Assembly (NCBI GenBank): GCA_028869255.1
Contig: CP110972.1
Span: 1,493,001 to 1,557,000 of the forward strand
Direction of reading: 5' to 3'
DNA from: Pseudomonas poae
GTDB taxonomy: Bacteria; Pseudomonadota; Gammaproteobacteria; Pseudomonadales; Pseudomonadaceae
DNA length: 64,000 nucleotides
Below, one piece after another: positions 9,161 through 18,312 of this stretch (its first letter is position 1; the number at the start of each line of letters is the position of its first letter). The translations under genes were made by a program, and so were the position numbers. The notes beneath the pieces are model-generated. The model worked only from the letters and a program-made list of their open reading frames with translations. It did not search any database and was not told the DNA's origin.

Positions 9161-10806
9161 TCAACCGCCACGATATCCTGCGCACCAGCCTGGCGTGGGA
9201 TGCCCTCGAACAACCGATGCAAGTGGTGTGGCGCGCAGCGCAATTGCGCGTCGAACCGCTGCGCGAACCGCCTGAGCCCCTCGACTTGCGCCAGGCGCCG
9301 CTGATGGCCCTGGACTACGCCGAACAGCCGCAGCACGCACGCTGGATCGCCCGGCTGCGCTTCCATCACCTGGTCAACGACGCTACCTCGACCCGCGTGC
9401 TGGTGGACGAAATTCGCGCTCATTTGCTGGGCGAACAGGCCCAATTGCCGGCGCCGGTGCCGTATCGCAACGTGGTGGCACAGGCCCGCCTGCCAGCGCG
9501 CCAGGCCGCGCACGAGGCATTTTTTCGCGAACGCCTGGCCGATGTCGATGAGCCGACCCTGGCTTTCGGCTTGCAGGAGCGCCAGGCGGATCGTGCGGAC
9601 ATCGAAGCCTGTGAACGGCCTGTCGACGATGCGCTCAACCTTCGCTTGCGCACCCAGGCACGTGCCCATGGGGTCAGCGCCGCCAGCCTGTTCCACTTGG
9701 CCTGGGCCCAGGTGCTCAGCCGCGTCGCCGGGCGCGATGACGTGGTGTTCGGCACCGTGCTGCTGGGCCGCCTGCAAGCGGGCGAGGGCGCCGACCGCGC
9801 CCTGGGCATGTTTATCAACACGCTGCCGTTGCGCGTGCGCTTGGCCGGGCAAACCGTGGTGGATGCGCTGCAGGACACCCACCACCAACTCAGCGCCTTG
9901 CTCGCCCATGAACAGGCCTCGCTGGCCCTGGCCCAGCGTTGCAGCAGCGCGGCGCCGCTGTTCAACAGCCTGCTCAACTACCGCCACACCAGCGCCGACC
10001 CTGGGCTGAAGTTAGTCCCCGGTATCGCCTTGCTCAGCAGTGAAGACATCCTCAGCTACCCGCTGATGCTCACGGTGGACGATACCGCCAGCGGCTTTCA
10101 GCTCAAGGCCAAGGCGCCACGCCAGGTCGGCGCGCAACGCCTGCTGGGCTATCTGGACTGCGTGTTGAAGGGGCTGGTGGACGCGCTGGAGCACGCGCCA
10201 CAAACGCCGTTGCGTGAGGTGCAAGTGGTGCCTGCCGGCGAGCTGCAAAAACTCCTGGTGGGTTTCAACGCCACCGCCACCGACTACCCCGACACCCTGA
10301 CCGTGCACGCACTGTTCGAAGCGCACACGCGGCTGAACCCGCATGCCATCGCGGTGCAGGCGGGCGAGCAGCAACTGACCTATCGCGAGCTTAACGAGCG
10401 CGCCAACCAGCTGGCTTACCACCTGCGCGAGCGCGGCGTGCAGCCGGACTCGCGGGTGGCGCTGTGCGTGGAGCGCGGGCTGGAGCTGGTGGTGGGCCTG
10501 CTGGCGATCCTCGAAGGCCGGCGGCGCCTATGTGCCGCTGGACCCGGGCTACCCCCGCGAACGCCTGGCCTACATGCTGCAAGACAGCCGGCCGGTGGCG
10601 CTGCTGGTGCACGCGGCCACACGCGAGGTGGTGGGCGAGGTGTCGATCCCGGTGATCGATTTCGACCACTGCGCCTGGAGCCACGCACCGGTGGGCAACC
10701 CGTTGGTACCCGGCCTGAGCGTGGCCAACCTGGCCTACGTGATGTACACCTCCGGCTCCACGGGCACGCCCAAAGGCGTGATGGTCGAGCACCGTGGCCT
10801 CGGTAA
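9010..10806 (+). CDS. Synthetase segment 2: second condensation domain and start of second adenylation domain (shifted frame)
   Basis: This frame carries the continuation, [20 protein letters not shown], of a condensation domain. Its active-site motif is HHLVNDA (9364-9384), with Ala in place of the usual final Gly. It runs into the next adenylation domain (LNERANQLAYHLRERGVQPD) and loses sense at about 10513 after LVVGLLAIL. It has no ribosome-binding site of its own and is part of the interrupted synthetase rather than a separate gene. Confidence 0.75.
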   Translation: MQEIYPLAPLQEGLLYHHLTDERDPYQQHALFSFARREQLDAFAQALQQVINRHDILRTSLAWDALEQPMQVVWRAAQLRVEPLREPPEPLDLRQAPLMALDYAEQPQHARWIARLRFHHLVNDATSTRVLVDEIRAHLLGEQAQLPAPVPYRNVVAQARLPARQAAHEAFFRERLADVDEPTLAFGLQERQADRADIEACERPVDDALNLRLRTQARAHGVSAASLFHLAWAQVLSRVAGRDDVVFGTVLLGRLQAGEGADRALGMFINTLPLRVRLAGQTVVDALQDTHHQLSALLAHEQASLALAQRCSSAAPLFNSLLNYRHTSADPGLKLVPGIALLSSEDILSYPLMLTVDDTASGFQLKAKAPRQVGAQRLLGYLDCVLKGLVDALEHAPQTPLREVQVVPAGELQKLLVGFNATATDYPDTLTVHALFEAHTRLNPHAIAVQAGEQQLTYRELNERANQLAYHLRERGVQPDSRVALCVERGLELVVGLLAILEGRRRLCAAGPGLPPRTPGLHAARQPAGGAAGARGHTRGGGRGVDPGDRFRPLRLEPRTGGQPVGTRPERGQPGLRDVHLRLHGHAQRRDGRAPWPR

Positions 10807-12091
10807 CCTGATGCACTGGGGCTCGCAGCTGTGCCCGAATGCCGAGGGCGGTGCGTTGTTGCAGCGTGCGCCGGCAAGCTTTGACGGTTCGGTGTGGGAG
10901 CTGTTCTGGCCGCTGGCCAACGGCATGCGCCTGGTCCTGGCGCGGCCCGATGGGCATCGCGAACCGGCGTACCTGGCGCAGGTGATTCGTGCGCAACAGA
11001 TCACGGTGATCAAGTTCGTGCCCGCGATGCTGCAGCAGTTCCTCGAACTGGAGGAGTCCGCGCTGTGCACCAGCCTTACCGATGTGCTGTGCGGCGGCGG
11101 CGAACTCACCGAAGCCCTGGCCCGTGGCGTGCAGGCGCGCTTGCCCAAGGTGCGCCTGCATAACGTGTATGGCCCCACCGAGGCCACGGTGGACAGCAGC
11201 GCCTGGACGCTGGAGCCCGGTGCACCCGTGCCGCCGCTGCAATTGCCGATCGGTCGCGCAATCAGCAACACCCGCCTGTATGTGTTGGATGAGCACGACG
11301 CGCCGGTGCCCTTGGGCGTCAGCGGCCAGTTGCACATTGGCGGGGTCGGGGTTGCACGCGGCTATCTGGGCCTGGAGCAACTGACCGCCGAGCGCTTTAT
11401 CGACAGCCCGTTTGTGGCGGGTGACCGGCTCTATCGCACCGGCGACCTGGTGCGCTACCGCCCGGATGGCAACCTTGAGTTTTTGGGGCGCAATGACTTT
11501 CAGGTCAAACTGCGTGGCGTGCGCCTGGAGTTGGGGGAAATCGAGGCACGCCTGCTGACACATCCCGCGGTGCGCGAGGTGGCGGTGCTGATTCGTGAAG
11601 AACGCCTGGTGGCGTATGTCACCCTGCGCGCAGAGGCGCCGAGCCCGGACGCGTTGCGGGCGCATGTGCTGGAGCAACTGCCGGAGTACATGGTGCCGGC
11701 GGCGTTTGTGCAGCTTGAGGTATTGCCGCTCAACCCCGCCGGCAAACTCGACCGCCAGGCCCTGCCGGAGCCGGGGTTGGACGCGGTGGTCAGCCGGGCC
11801 TATGAGGCGCCACTGGGCGAAGTCGAAACGTTGATGGCCGGTATCTGGGCCGAGGTCTTGAAGCTGGAACGGGTAGGGCGCCACGACCACTTCTTTGAAC
11901 TGGGCGGGCATTCCCTGCTGGCGGTGAACCTGGTGGCGCGGCTGCGCAAGGCCGGGTTGGAGGTGGATGCGCGGACGCTGTTCAGCCAGCCGACGCTGGC
12001 CCAGTTGGCGGCCTGCACCGTGGCCCAGGTGCCGCGCGTGGAGGCCCCGCAAACCGCGATCCCGCAACTCAACCGCCGCCGCCGGATCTGA
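10532..12091 (+). CDS. Synthetase segment 3: second adenylation and carrier domains, C-terminus
   Basis: This segment returns to the frame of segment 1 and starts inside the adenylation domain at PLDPGYPRERLAYMLQDS. It shows [54 protein letters not shown] and NPAGKLDRQALP, then a carrier domain whose phosphopantetheine serine is at 11912-11914. It ends about 55 residues later with a short basic tail and no thioesterase, so the chain must pass to another protein. The binding-pocket code reads DGWKLGVVDK; the acidic or amide side chain is my inference from the VDK ending and the family. Confidence 0.85.
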   Translation: MPLDPGYPRERLAYMLQDSRPVALLVHAATREVVGEVSIPVIDFDHCAWSHAPVGNPLVPGLSVANLAYVMYTSGSTGTPKGVMVEHRGLGNLMHWGSQLCPNAEGGALLQRAPASFDGSVWELFWPLANGMRLVLARPDGHREPAYLAQVIRAQQITVIKFVPAMLQQFLELEESALCTSLTDVLCGGGELTEALARGVQARLPKVRLHNVYGPTEATVDSSAWTLEPGAPVPPLQLPIGRAISNTRLYVLDEHDAPVPLGVSGQLHIGGVGVARGYLGLEQLTAERFIDSPFVAGDRLYRTGDLVRYRPDGNLEFLGRNDFQVKLRGVRLELGEIEARLLTHPAVREVAVLIREERLVAYVTLRAEAPSPDALRAHVLEQLPEYMVPAAFVQLEVLPLNPAGKLDRQALPEPGLDAVVSRAYEAPLGEVETLMAGIWAEVLKLERVGRHDHFFELGGHSLLAVNLVARLRKAGLEVDARTLFSQPTLAQLAACTVAQVPRVEAPQTAIPQLNRRRRI

Positions 12092-12103
12092 GTGGAGGCG
12101 CGG

Positions 12104-13222
12104 TCAAGGTGTTGCATCGATTTTGCGCAGCAACGGCAACACCTCCGCCCCGACGTGAATCGCTTCTTCCAGATGGGGGAAACCCGACAGGATAAAACTG
12201 TCGACCCCCAACTGGTGATACTCCTCGATCCGCTCCGCCACTTGCGCATAACTGCCCACCAGGGCTGTGCCCGCGCCGCCGCGCACCAGGCCCACGCCCG
12301 CCCACAGGTTGGCCGACACCTCCAGCTCGCGTGCACCGCGGCCACGGCCTTGCATCAGTTGGGTCTGGCGGCTCTGGCCCACGGATTCATACGCGGCCAT
12401 TTGCCGTTGCGCCTGGTCGATGGCGTCCTTGGGGATTTCTTGCAGCAGGCGTTCCACATGGGCCCAGGCGGCGTCGTCGGTGGTCGCGGCGAATACGTGC
12501 AGGCGCAGGCCGAAGCGCAGCGTACGACCCTGGGCGGCGGCAAGGTCGCGCATGCGCTGGATGCGTTCGGCGATCATCGCGGGCGGCTCGCACCACATCA
12601 GGTAGGTTTGCCCATGGGCCGCGCCGACGCGTTCGGCCGCTTCGGAGGCGCCGCCGAAATAGATCGACGGCACCTGCGCCCCTGGCGCGATGGGGGTGTG
12701 GATGCCGCTGCGGTAATACCGCCCAGGATGTGCCGACGGCTGGTCGGCCCATACGGCCTGGAACTCCTGGAGGAATTCGGCGGTGCGCGCGTAGCGTTCG
12801 TCGTGTTCCAGAAAATCGCCCAGAGAGCGCTGTTCGAAGCGGCTGGAACCGGTCACCACGTGCAGCGCCAGGCGGTTTTCGCTGAGCAGTTGCAAGGTGG
12901 CGGCGCGGTGCGCGGTGTAAGCGGGCAGCTCGGTGCCTGGGCGCAGGGTGAGCAGGAATTTCAGACGACGCACCTCCTGGGCCAGCACGGCGGTGATCAG
13001 CCACGGGTCTTCGAAACCGCTGGCGGTGGGCACCATGATGCCGTCGAAGCCGGCCTGCTCGGTGGCGCGTACGATCTGGCGCAGGTAGCCCAGGGTGGGC
13101 GCGCGTTCGCCTTGCTGGAACAGCCCGACCTTGGGCAAGCCGCTGCTGGTGAGGTGACGACCGTCGCCATTGGTGGGCAAAAACCAGTCCAGCTGGATTG
13201 GCGGGCGTACATCAGTGTTCAT
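12104..13222 (-). CDS. LLM-class flavin-dependent monooxygenase (SsuD-like)
   Basis: A 372-residue luciferase-like monooxygenase. The sequence IQLDWFLPTNGDGRHL, ATEQAGFDGIMVPTASGFED, LAPGTELPAYTAHR-like and HVVTGSSRFEQRSLGDF segments match the alkanesulfonate monooxygenase branch, which uses FMNH2 and O2 to cleave a C-S bond. The ATG at 13222 overlaps the end of the preceding gene by 11 nt. It is the last gene of a TonB receptor and three-monooxygenase operon. The sulfonate substrate is inferred from family only; other LLM enzymes oxidise nitrilotriacetate or dimethylsulfone. Confidence 0.85.
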   Translation of the reverse strand: MNTDVRPPIQLDWFLPTNGDGRHLTSSGLPKVGLFQQGERAPTLGYLRQIVRATEQAGFDGIMVPTASGFEDPWLITAVLAQEVRRLKFLLTLRPGTELPAYTAHRAATLQLLSENRLALHVVTGSSRFEQRSLGDFLEHDERYARTAEFLQEFQAVWADQPSAHPGRYYRSGIHTPIAPGAQVPSIYFGGASEAAERVGAAHGQTYLMWCEPPAMIAERIQRMRDLAAAQGRTLRFGLRLHVFAATTDDAAWAHVERLLQEIPKDAIDQAQRQMAAYESVGQSRQTQLMQGRGRGARELEVSANLWAGVGLVRGGAGTALVGSYAQVAERIEEYHQLGVDSFILSGFPHLEEAIHVGAEVLPLLRKIDATP

Positions 13223-14177
13223 CGTGCAGGCGCTCCTTGCGCAGAAGGGAAACCACGTGTTCGCCAAAGCGCAGCACCTCGCTGACCGCCGGCCCACCCT
13301 CCACAATCACCTGGTTCACGCCCAGCCCGTGCAGTTCCTGCAGGCGCGTGGCGATCTGTTGCGGGCTGCCCACCAGGATCAGCGGTTGCCCAGGCGCCAG
13401 TTGCAGCAGGTTCGGGTGCACTTCCCATTGACGCAGCGGGTGGCGGGCGCGGGGCAGGGTGGCCAGCGGCTCGTCGGGCAACACCGGTATCGGCAGCAGC
13501 GTGGCGGCCGCTTCCCAGGCCAGGTCTTCGCTGTCGCCGAGGATCAGGCCGAAGGTGCAGGCAAACCTCAGCGCCGGCTGGATCGCCCGCCAGCGCTGGA
13601 TCTCCTTGGCCAGTGCGTTGGGGTGGCCCGGCGCGAGCAGGCAGGTCTGGGCGTGGGCGGCCACCAGCGTGTGGCTTTGGCTGTCGTCCAGCACCAGCCC
13701 TGGCGCGGGCAGTTCGCGGCGGGCGACGCCGGCGTTTTCCAGTTGGAAGTAGCGGCCCTGGTAATCCAGGCCGCCGTCTTGCGGCGTGAGCAGTTGCTGG
13801 AGGATTTCCAGGTATTCGCCAATGCGTTCGCTGCGTTGGTCGCGGTTGAGCCATTCACCAAATGCACTGCGCTCACTGTTCGGCAGGTGCAGCTGCACGC
13901 GGTGGCCGCTGATCGATTGCAGGCTTTGCAGGGTGGTGGCCAGCGCCGCCGGCAGCATCACCTCGGGCGGCACGCTCACCGACAATTGCACCCGCTGTGT
14001 ATGCGCACACAACGCTGCCGCCACGCCCAGGCTGTCGGCGCACAAGGCTCCGCCGGGAATCCACAGGCCATCGAGGCCGGCATACTCCACGGCCTGGGCC
14101 AACTGAATCCACTGCCCCGGCCGCGCCGCCCAGTCGGGGCTACACAGGGGCATCAACCAGCTGAATTCAAGGGGCAT
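13212..14177 (-). CDS. LLM-class flavin-dependent oxidoreductase
   Basis: A 321-residue luciferase-fold protein (WIQLAQAVEYAGLDGLWIPG, SVPPEVMLPAALATTLQSLQ, FGEHVV C-terminus), shorter and more divergent than its two neighbours. It lies 3 nt downstream of the NtaA-like gene and overlaps the SsuD-like gene, so the three are almost certainly co-translated. Its substrate cannot be told from the sequence; the context suggests oxidative cleavage of an imported compound with FMNH2. Confidence 0.8.
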   Translation of the reverse strand: MPLEFSWLMPLCSPDWAARPGQWIQLAQAVEYAGLDGLWIPGGALCADSLGVAAALCAHTQRVQLSVSVPPEVMLPAALATTLQSLQSISGHRVQLHLPNSERSAFGEWLNRDQRSERIGEYLEILQQLLTPQDGGLDYQGRYFQLENAGVARRELPAPGLVLDDSQSHTLVAAHAQTCLLAPGHPNALAKEIQRWRAIQPALRFACTFGLILGDSEDLAWEAAATLLPIPVLPDEPLATLPRARHPLRQWEVHPNLLQLAPGQPLILVGSPQQIATRLQELHGLGVNQVIVEGGPAVSEVLRFGEHVVSLLRKERLHDEH

Positions 14178-14180
14178 GCG

Positions 14181-15512
14181 TCAGTTTCCTTGCGTGAACC
14201 GGTTGGCCGGGCGCGGCAGGCCGAGATTATCTCGCAGCGTAGCGCCTTCATATTCAAGACGGAACACGCCGCGTGCCTGCAGCAGCGGAATCACGTGCTC
14301 GACGAACAGGTCGATGGCCCCCGGAAAGTACGGGAAGAACACATTGAAGCCGTCGCAGGCACGGGCCTGGAACCATGCCTCGAAGTAGTCGGCAACGTCC
14401 TCGGCGGTGCCGATCACCGGGTTGCCGCCGGCCAGGCGCAGGTACAGCTGGCGGATGCTCAGGTGCTCGGTGCGGGCCAGCTCCAGCACCTTGTCACGCC
14501 GGCTACCGCGTTGGCCCACCGGCGTCTCGGGCAAGGGGCCGTCGAGGTCATGGCCGGACAGGTCGATGTCATCCCCCAAGGTATCCGCCAGCAGGCGCAG
14601 GCCCAGCACCGGGTCGATCAGCGCCTGGAATTCTTCGAACAGTGCCTGGGCCTGTTCGCGGGTGTCGGCGATGAACGGGGTGACGCCGGGCAGGATCTTG
14701 ATGTGGTCCGGATCGCGGCCGAGGGCGGCGGCACGCTGCTTGATGTCCTGGTAGAACGCCTGGGCGCTCTGCACGTTATGGGCGTGGGCGAAGATCACTT
14801 CCGCCACGCGCGCGGCCAGCTGTTTGCCCGGCTCCGAGGCGCCGGCCTGCACCAGCACCGGATGGCCCTGGGGCGGGCGTGCCACGTTCAGTGGGCCGCG
14901 CACCGCAAAGTGTTGGCCGCGATGGTTGAGGGTGTGCAACTTGGCCGGGTCGAAATATTCGCCACTGGCCTTGTCGCGGGTAAAGGCGTCGTCGTCCCAG
15001 CTGTCCCACAGGTCCTTGACCACATCGTGGAACTCTTCGGCGCGCTGGTAGCGGTCGCCGTGGTCCACGTGGTTTTCACGGCCGAAATTCCAGGCTTCAT
15101 CCGAGACCACCGAGGTCACCAGGTTCCAGGCGGCGCGGCCTTTGGACAGGTGGTCCAGCGACGCGAACTTGCGGGCGATATGGTACGGCTCGTTGTAGGT
15201 GGTGGTCGCCGTGGCGATCAGGCCGATGTGCTGGGTGACGGCGGCCAGGGCCGACATCAAGGTGAGTGGCTCGAAGTGTTCGGCGCGGGCGGTCCGGCTC
15301 AGGGCATCGTGATGATGCCCCCACAGCGCAACCACATCGGCGATGAACAGCGCGTCGAACTTGCCGCGCTCGGCAGTCTGGGCGATGTGTTTGAAGTGCT
15401 CGAAATCCAGGCTGGCGTCAGCCTGGGCCAGCGGGTGACGCCAGGCGGCGACGTGGTGGCCGCTGTTGGCGAGGAAGGCGCCGAGTTTGAGTTGGTCGGT
15501 GCGGCGGGTCAT
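14181..15512 (-). CDS. NtaA/SnaA/DszA-family FMN-dependent monooxygenase
   Basis: A 443-residue monooxygenase of the NtaA/SnaA/DszA/SoxA family, about the usual length. Typical segments are KLGAFLANSGHHVAAWRHP, FDALFIADVVALWGHH, YNEPYHIARKFASLDHLSKG and RAAWNLVTSV. Members attack nitrilotriacetate, dibenzothiophene sulfone or similar substrates with reduced flavin. The ATG at 15512 has GGGAG upstream; an in-frame ATG nine codons earlier does not. It follows the TonB receptor gene in the same operon, which suggests that the receptor imports its substrate. Confidence 0.85.
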   Translation of the reverse strand: MTRRTDQLKLGAFLANSGHHVAAWRHPLAQADASLDFEHFKHIAQTAERGKFDALFIADVVALWGHHHDALSRTARAEHFEPLTLMSALAAVTQHIGLIATATTTYNEPYHIARKFASLDHLSKGRAAWNLVTSVVSDEAWNFGRENHVDHGDRYQRAEEFHDVVKDLWDSWDDDAFTRDKASGEYFDPAKLHTLNHRGQHFAVRGPLNVARPPQGHPVLVQAGASEPGKQLAARVAEVIFAHAHNVQSAQAFYQDIKQRAAALGRDPDHIKILPGVTPFIADTREQAQALFEEFQALIDPVLGLRLLADTLGDDIDLSGHDLDGPLPETPVGQRGSRRDKVLELARTEHLSIRQLYLRLAGGNPVIGTAEDVADYFEAWFQARACDGFNVFFPYFPGAIDLFVEHVIPLLQARGVFRLEYEGATLRDNLGLPRPANRFTQGN

Positions 15513-15569
15513 GAACAGGCTCCCATCGAGGTCAGGCACGGAGCCGGTAAACCGGCCCCGTGAGCTGGG

Positions 15570-18005
15570 TTAGAAGTTGTAGGTCACGCCGGTGTACCAG
15601 TAGCCGCCGGTGGTGCCGTAAGGCGAGAAGTTGCCATAGGGGAAACCGCCCGAGCTGCTGGCCAGGTCGGTGCGTTCCGGGTACTTGTTGAACAGGTTGT
15701 TGGCGCCAGCGTTCAGGGTGACCGCCTTGGTCAGGTGGTAGTCGATGTTCAGGTCGGTGATCCACGCCGGTGAGAAGGTGCGGTCGAACGCCTCGGCGGT
15801 GCCGTACTGGGTGTATTCGCCGTAGCGGGTCAGGTTCAGGCCCACCTCGAGTTTGTCGTAGGTCCAGGTGGTGCCCAGCAGCAGCTTGGATTGCGGCAGG
15901 CCGTACTTGAGGTTGCCCTGGCGCTGACGGTCATAGCCACCATCCGGGCCAAGTGCCTGGGCGGCGACGGCCGAGGCGTGGATATCGTCGATCTGCGTGG
16001 TGTTCCAGTTAAAGCCTGCGGTGTATTTCAGGTTGCCCCAGGCACCGATGTCCTGGCGATAATCGCCGACCAGGTCGATACCGCGGGTGGTGGTGTCCAG
16101 GGCGTTGGTGAAGTAGGTGACGGCCTGGTTCGGGTTGAGCCCGGCGGCGGCGAGGATCGCGCTGATCTGCGGGGTGCCGCCGAGGTAGCCGGTTTGCGCG
16201 ATACGGTCCTTGATCTGGATCTGGTAGGCATCCAGGGTGATGCTGGTGGCTTCGGTGGGTTGCAGGGTGATGCCGAGGCTGATGTTGGTGGATTTTTCCG
16301 GCTTGAGTTTGCTGGCGCCCAACGCCTTGGCGACGTCGGAATCTACCGCCACGTTGCGGTAGTCGAACAGTTGGCCATTCACGCTGGTTTGCGAGGTGGC
16401 GCTGTAGATCTGCTGGGCCAGTGAGGGCGCCCGAAAGCCGGTGCTGACGGTGCCGCGCACGGCCAGGATCGGGGTCAACTGGTAGCGCGTGGAGAGCTTG
16501 CCATTGGTGGTGTTGCCCGAGCCGTCGTCGTAGTGCTCGTAGCGACCGGCCAGGTCGACGTGCCATTTGTCGGTGAAGTCCTGGCCGATCTCGCCGTAGC
16601 CGGCCAGGCTGTCGCGGCTTTTTTCGGCGGCGTCGGCGGGGGTGGTGCCGGCCCCGGAAATAGTCCCCGGTGGGATCAGCGCACCGTTGGCGCCGGTGCT
16701 GAAGGGCCCGCTGGCGTAGGAGGCGACATCCCCCTTGCCGATCTTGTAGTTCTCATAGCGATGTTCCAGGCCCCAGGAAATCTGCGTCGGCTTGTACAGG
16801 CCAAGGTCGAAGGCGCGGGTCAGGTCGAGGTTGTTGGTCCACTGGCTGAAGGTTTTCACACCGGTGTCCACCGAGGTCGGCGACGTGGGGCCGTAGCTCA
16901 GGTTGTAGGTGTCGGTCAGCGTGGCCCGGGCATGGTCCTGGCCGTAGGTGCTGGACAGGTCGTAGTCCCAGCCGGCGACCTGGCCCTTGCCACCGAATGC
17001 GACCTGGAAGTCGTCCTCGATAAAGCGCAGGTTGTCTTCGATACCTTCCGGGTACGGGGTCTGGATGCCGTTGAACGACGACGGCTGGTGAAACGCCAGG
17101 GGTTTTTCCGAGTTGCGGTGGGTGTAGGTGGAGAACGAGTACAGGGTCAGTGCGTCGGCGACCGGCAGTTCGGCGTTATAACCCAGGCTGAAGTTCTTCG
17201 CCTCGGGCAGGCCGGTGCCGTAGTAGGTGTGCTGCAGGCTGGTATTGCCGGCGGAGTCGGTGTACGGCGCGTTGTCGGAGCGGTCGGAGACGTTTTGCTT
17301 TTTCACGTCCAGCGCCAGGTTGATAAACCCGTCATTGGGCAGGGCCAGGCCGACGTTGCCGGTCTGGCGCACGGTTTCGCCGTCGCCGTTTTCATAGTTC
17401 TGGCCGTAGCTGGTGGACAGGCTGCCACCGTGGTCGGTCTGCTTGAGCACGATGTTGACCACGCCGCCGATCGCATCCGAGCCGTATTGCGCCGAGGCGC
17501 CATCGCGCAGCACTTCCACGTGATCCACCAGGGCGGTGGGGATCATGTCCAGGTCCACCGGTTGCGAGCCGGAATTGAGGTAGGTGCCGTTGTTGAGCAG
17601 CGCGCTGTTGTGGCGGCGCTTGCCGTTGACCAGCACCAGCACCTGGTCGCCGTTGAGGCCACGCAGGCTGATCGGGCGCACCACCGAGGTCGAGCCGAAG
17701 CCCGACGAGGCCGGCTGGTTGAGTGACGGCAGCACCTTGCTTAGCGCACGAGTCAGGTCGCCCTGGCCGGTGGCGAGCAGCTGCTTGGACGAGATCACAT
17801 CCACCGGCGCCGGGCTATCGGCCAGGGTGCGCGCCTGGCCGCGGTTGCCGATCACCACCACGGTGTCCAGGGGGTTGTCGCTGGCCGGGGTTTCGGCGGC
17901 GAGGGTCAGGCTGCTGTAGCCGGCCGCCTCGCACAGGGCGAGGAATAACAGGGTGTGGGCGAAGGCCTTGCCGGGGCGGCGGCCTGCGGCGCGTGATGCA
18001 TTCAT
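15570..18005 (-). CDS. TonB-dependent outer-membrane receptor
   Basis: About 811 residues: a signal peptide, a plug domain (DTVVVIGNRGQARTLADSPA, SLRGLNGDQVLVLVNGKRRH, VLRDGASAQYGSDAIGGVVN) and a long beta-barrel ending in TYNF with the terminal aromatic residue needed for outer-membrane insertion. It actively imports a ligand using TonB energy. No FecA-like N-terminal signalling extension is present, so it is not a transducer. It leads an operon with three LLM monooxygenases, which points to import of an organosulfur or similar organic compound rather than a siderophore; that is inference. A GTG four codons upstream is an alternative start. Confidence 0.9.
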   Translation of the reverse strand: MNASRAAGRRPGKAFAHTLLFLALCEAAGYSSLTLAAETPASDNPLDTVVVIGNRGQARTLADSPAPVDVISSKQLLATGQGDLTRALSKVLPSLNQPASSGFGSTSVVRPISLRGLNGDQVLVLVNGKRRHNSALLNNGTYLNSGSQPVDLDMIPTALVDHVEVLRDGASAQYGSDAIGGVVNIVLKQTDHGGSLSTSYGQNYENGDGETVRQTGNVGLALPNDGFINLALDVKKQNVSDRSDNAPYTDSAGNTSLQHTYYGTGLPEAKNFSLGYNAELPVADALTLYSFSTYTHRNSEKPLAFHQPSSFNGIQTPYPEGIEDNLRFIEDDFQVAFGGKGQVAGWDYDLSSTYGQDHARATLTDTYNLSYGPTSPTSVDTGVKTFSQWTNNLDLTRAFDLGLYKPTQISWGLEHRYENYKIGKGDVASYASGPFSTGANGALIPPGTISGAGTTPADAAEKSRDSLAGYGEIGQDFTDKWHVDLAGRYEHYDDGSGNTTNGKLSTRYQLTPILAVRGTVSTGFRAPSLAQQIYSATSQTSVNGQLFDYRNVAVDSDVAKALGASKLKPEKSTNISLGITLQPTEATSITLDAYQIQIKDRIAQTGYLGGTPQISAILAAAGLNPNQAVTYFTNALDTTTRGIDLVGDYRQDIGAWGNLKYTAGFNWNTTQIDDIHASAVAAQALGPDGGYDRQRQGNLKYGLPQSKLLLGTTWTYDKLEVGLNLTRYGEYTQYGTAEAFDRTFSPAWITDLNIDYHLTKAVTLNAGANNLFNKYPERTDLASSSGGFPYGNFSPYGTTGGYWYTGVTYNF

Positions 18006-18312
18006 GATGGGAAACACTCCAGTGGGTTAAGGCGTGTGGCCTTGATCGAGGTCGGCTTGTTGGGTTCAAGCTCTGGTGAAGGCAGCAGAGCAAGGGCTGT
18101 GCCATTTGTAAAAATCCTTTGATAACAACGGTTTGATTGGAGGTTTGAGGGGGCGTTGGTGTTTTTCTAGCAGCCCGCAAGGCAGGGTGTTGGTTTTTGT
18201 GCAGAGGGTTTTTGCGGCAAGCGGGTTTTGCAGCGCAGGACCGGGAAGCCGATGCTTGGCACACGCCTTGCTGACTCAGCGCCATACCTGAACCGAAGGA
18301 AGTTTTTTCTGT
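18006..18312. other. Intergenic gap between divergent TonB receptor and peptidase genes
   Basis: About 307 nt without a credible gene; promoters of both divergent transcription units must lie here. I see no clear dyad, Fur box or sigma-54 element. Confidence 0.5.

Larger units (their letters stand above)
5834..12091 (+). pseudogene. Two-module lipopeptide synthetase, ViscA/MassA type (C-A-T-C-A-T), interrupted by two indels
   Basis: Joining three frames gives a nonribosomal peptide synthetase of about 2,085 residues with domains C(starter)-A-T-C-A-T and no thioesterase. One G seems missing from the G tract at 8995-8999 and one base seems inserted near 10513; the two cancel, so only the stretch between them is out of frame. 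Adenylation codes read by eye are DAWFLGNVVK (leucine) and DGWKLGVVDK (probably glutamate or glutamine). Fatty acyl-Leu-Glu is how viscosin-group lipopeptides begin, and in those strains the remaining modules are encoded elsewhere, which explains the missing release domain. If the indels are sequencing errors the gene is intact; if real, no lipopeptide is made. Confidence 0.8.

Noticed and set aside
8995..10513. Programmed frameshifting in the synthetase
   Set aside because: No slippery heptamer with downstream structure is evident, such events are not known in this family, and two opposite shifts are better explained by errors or mutation.
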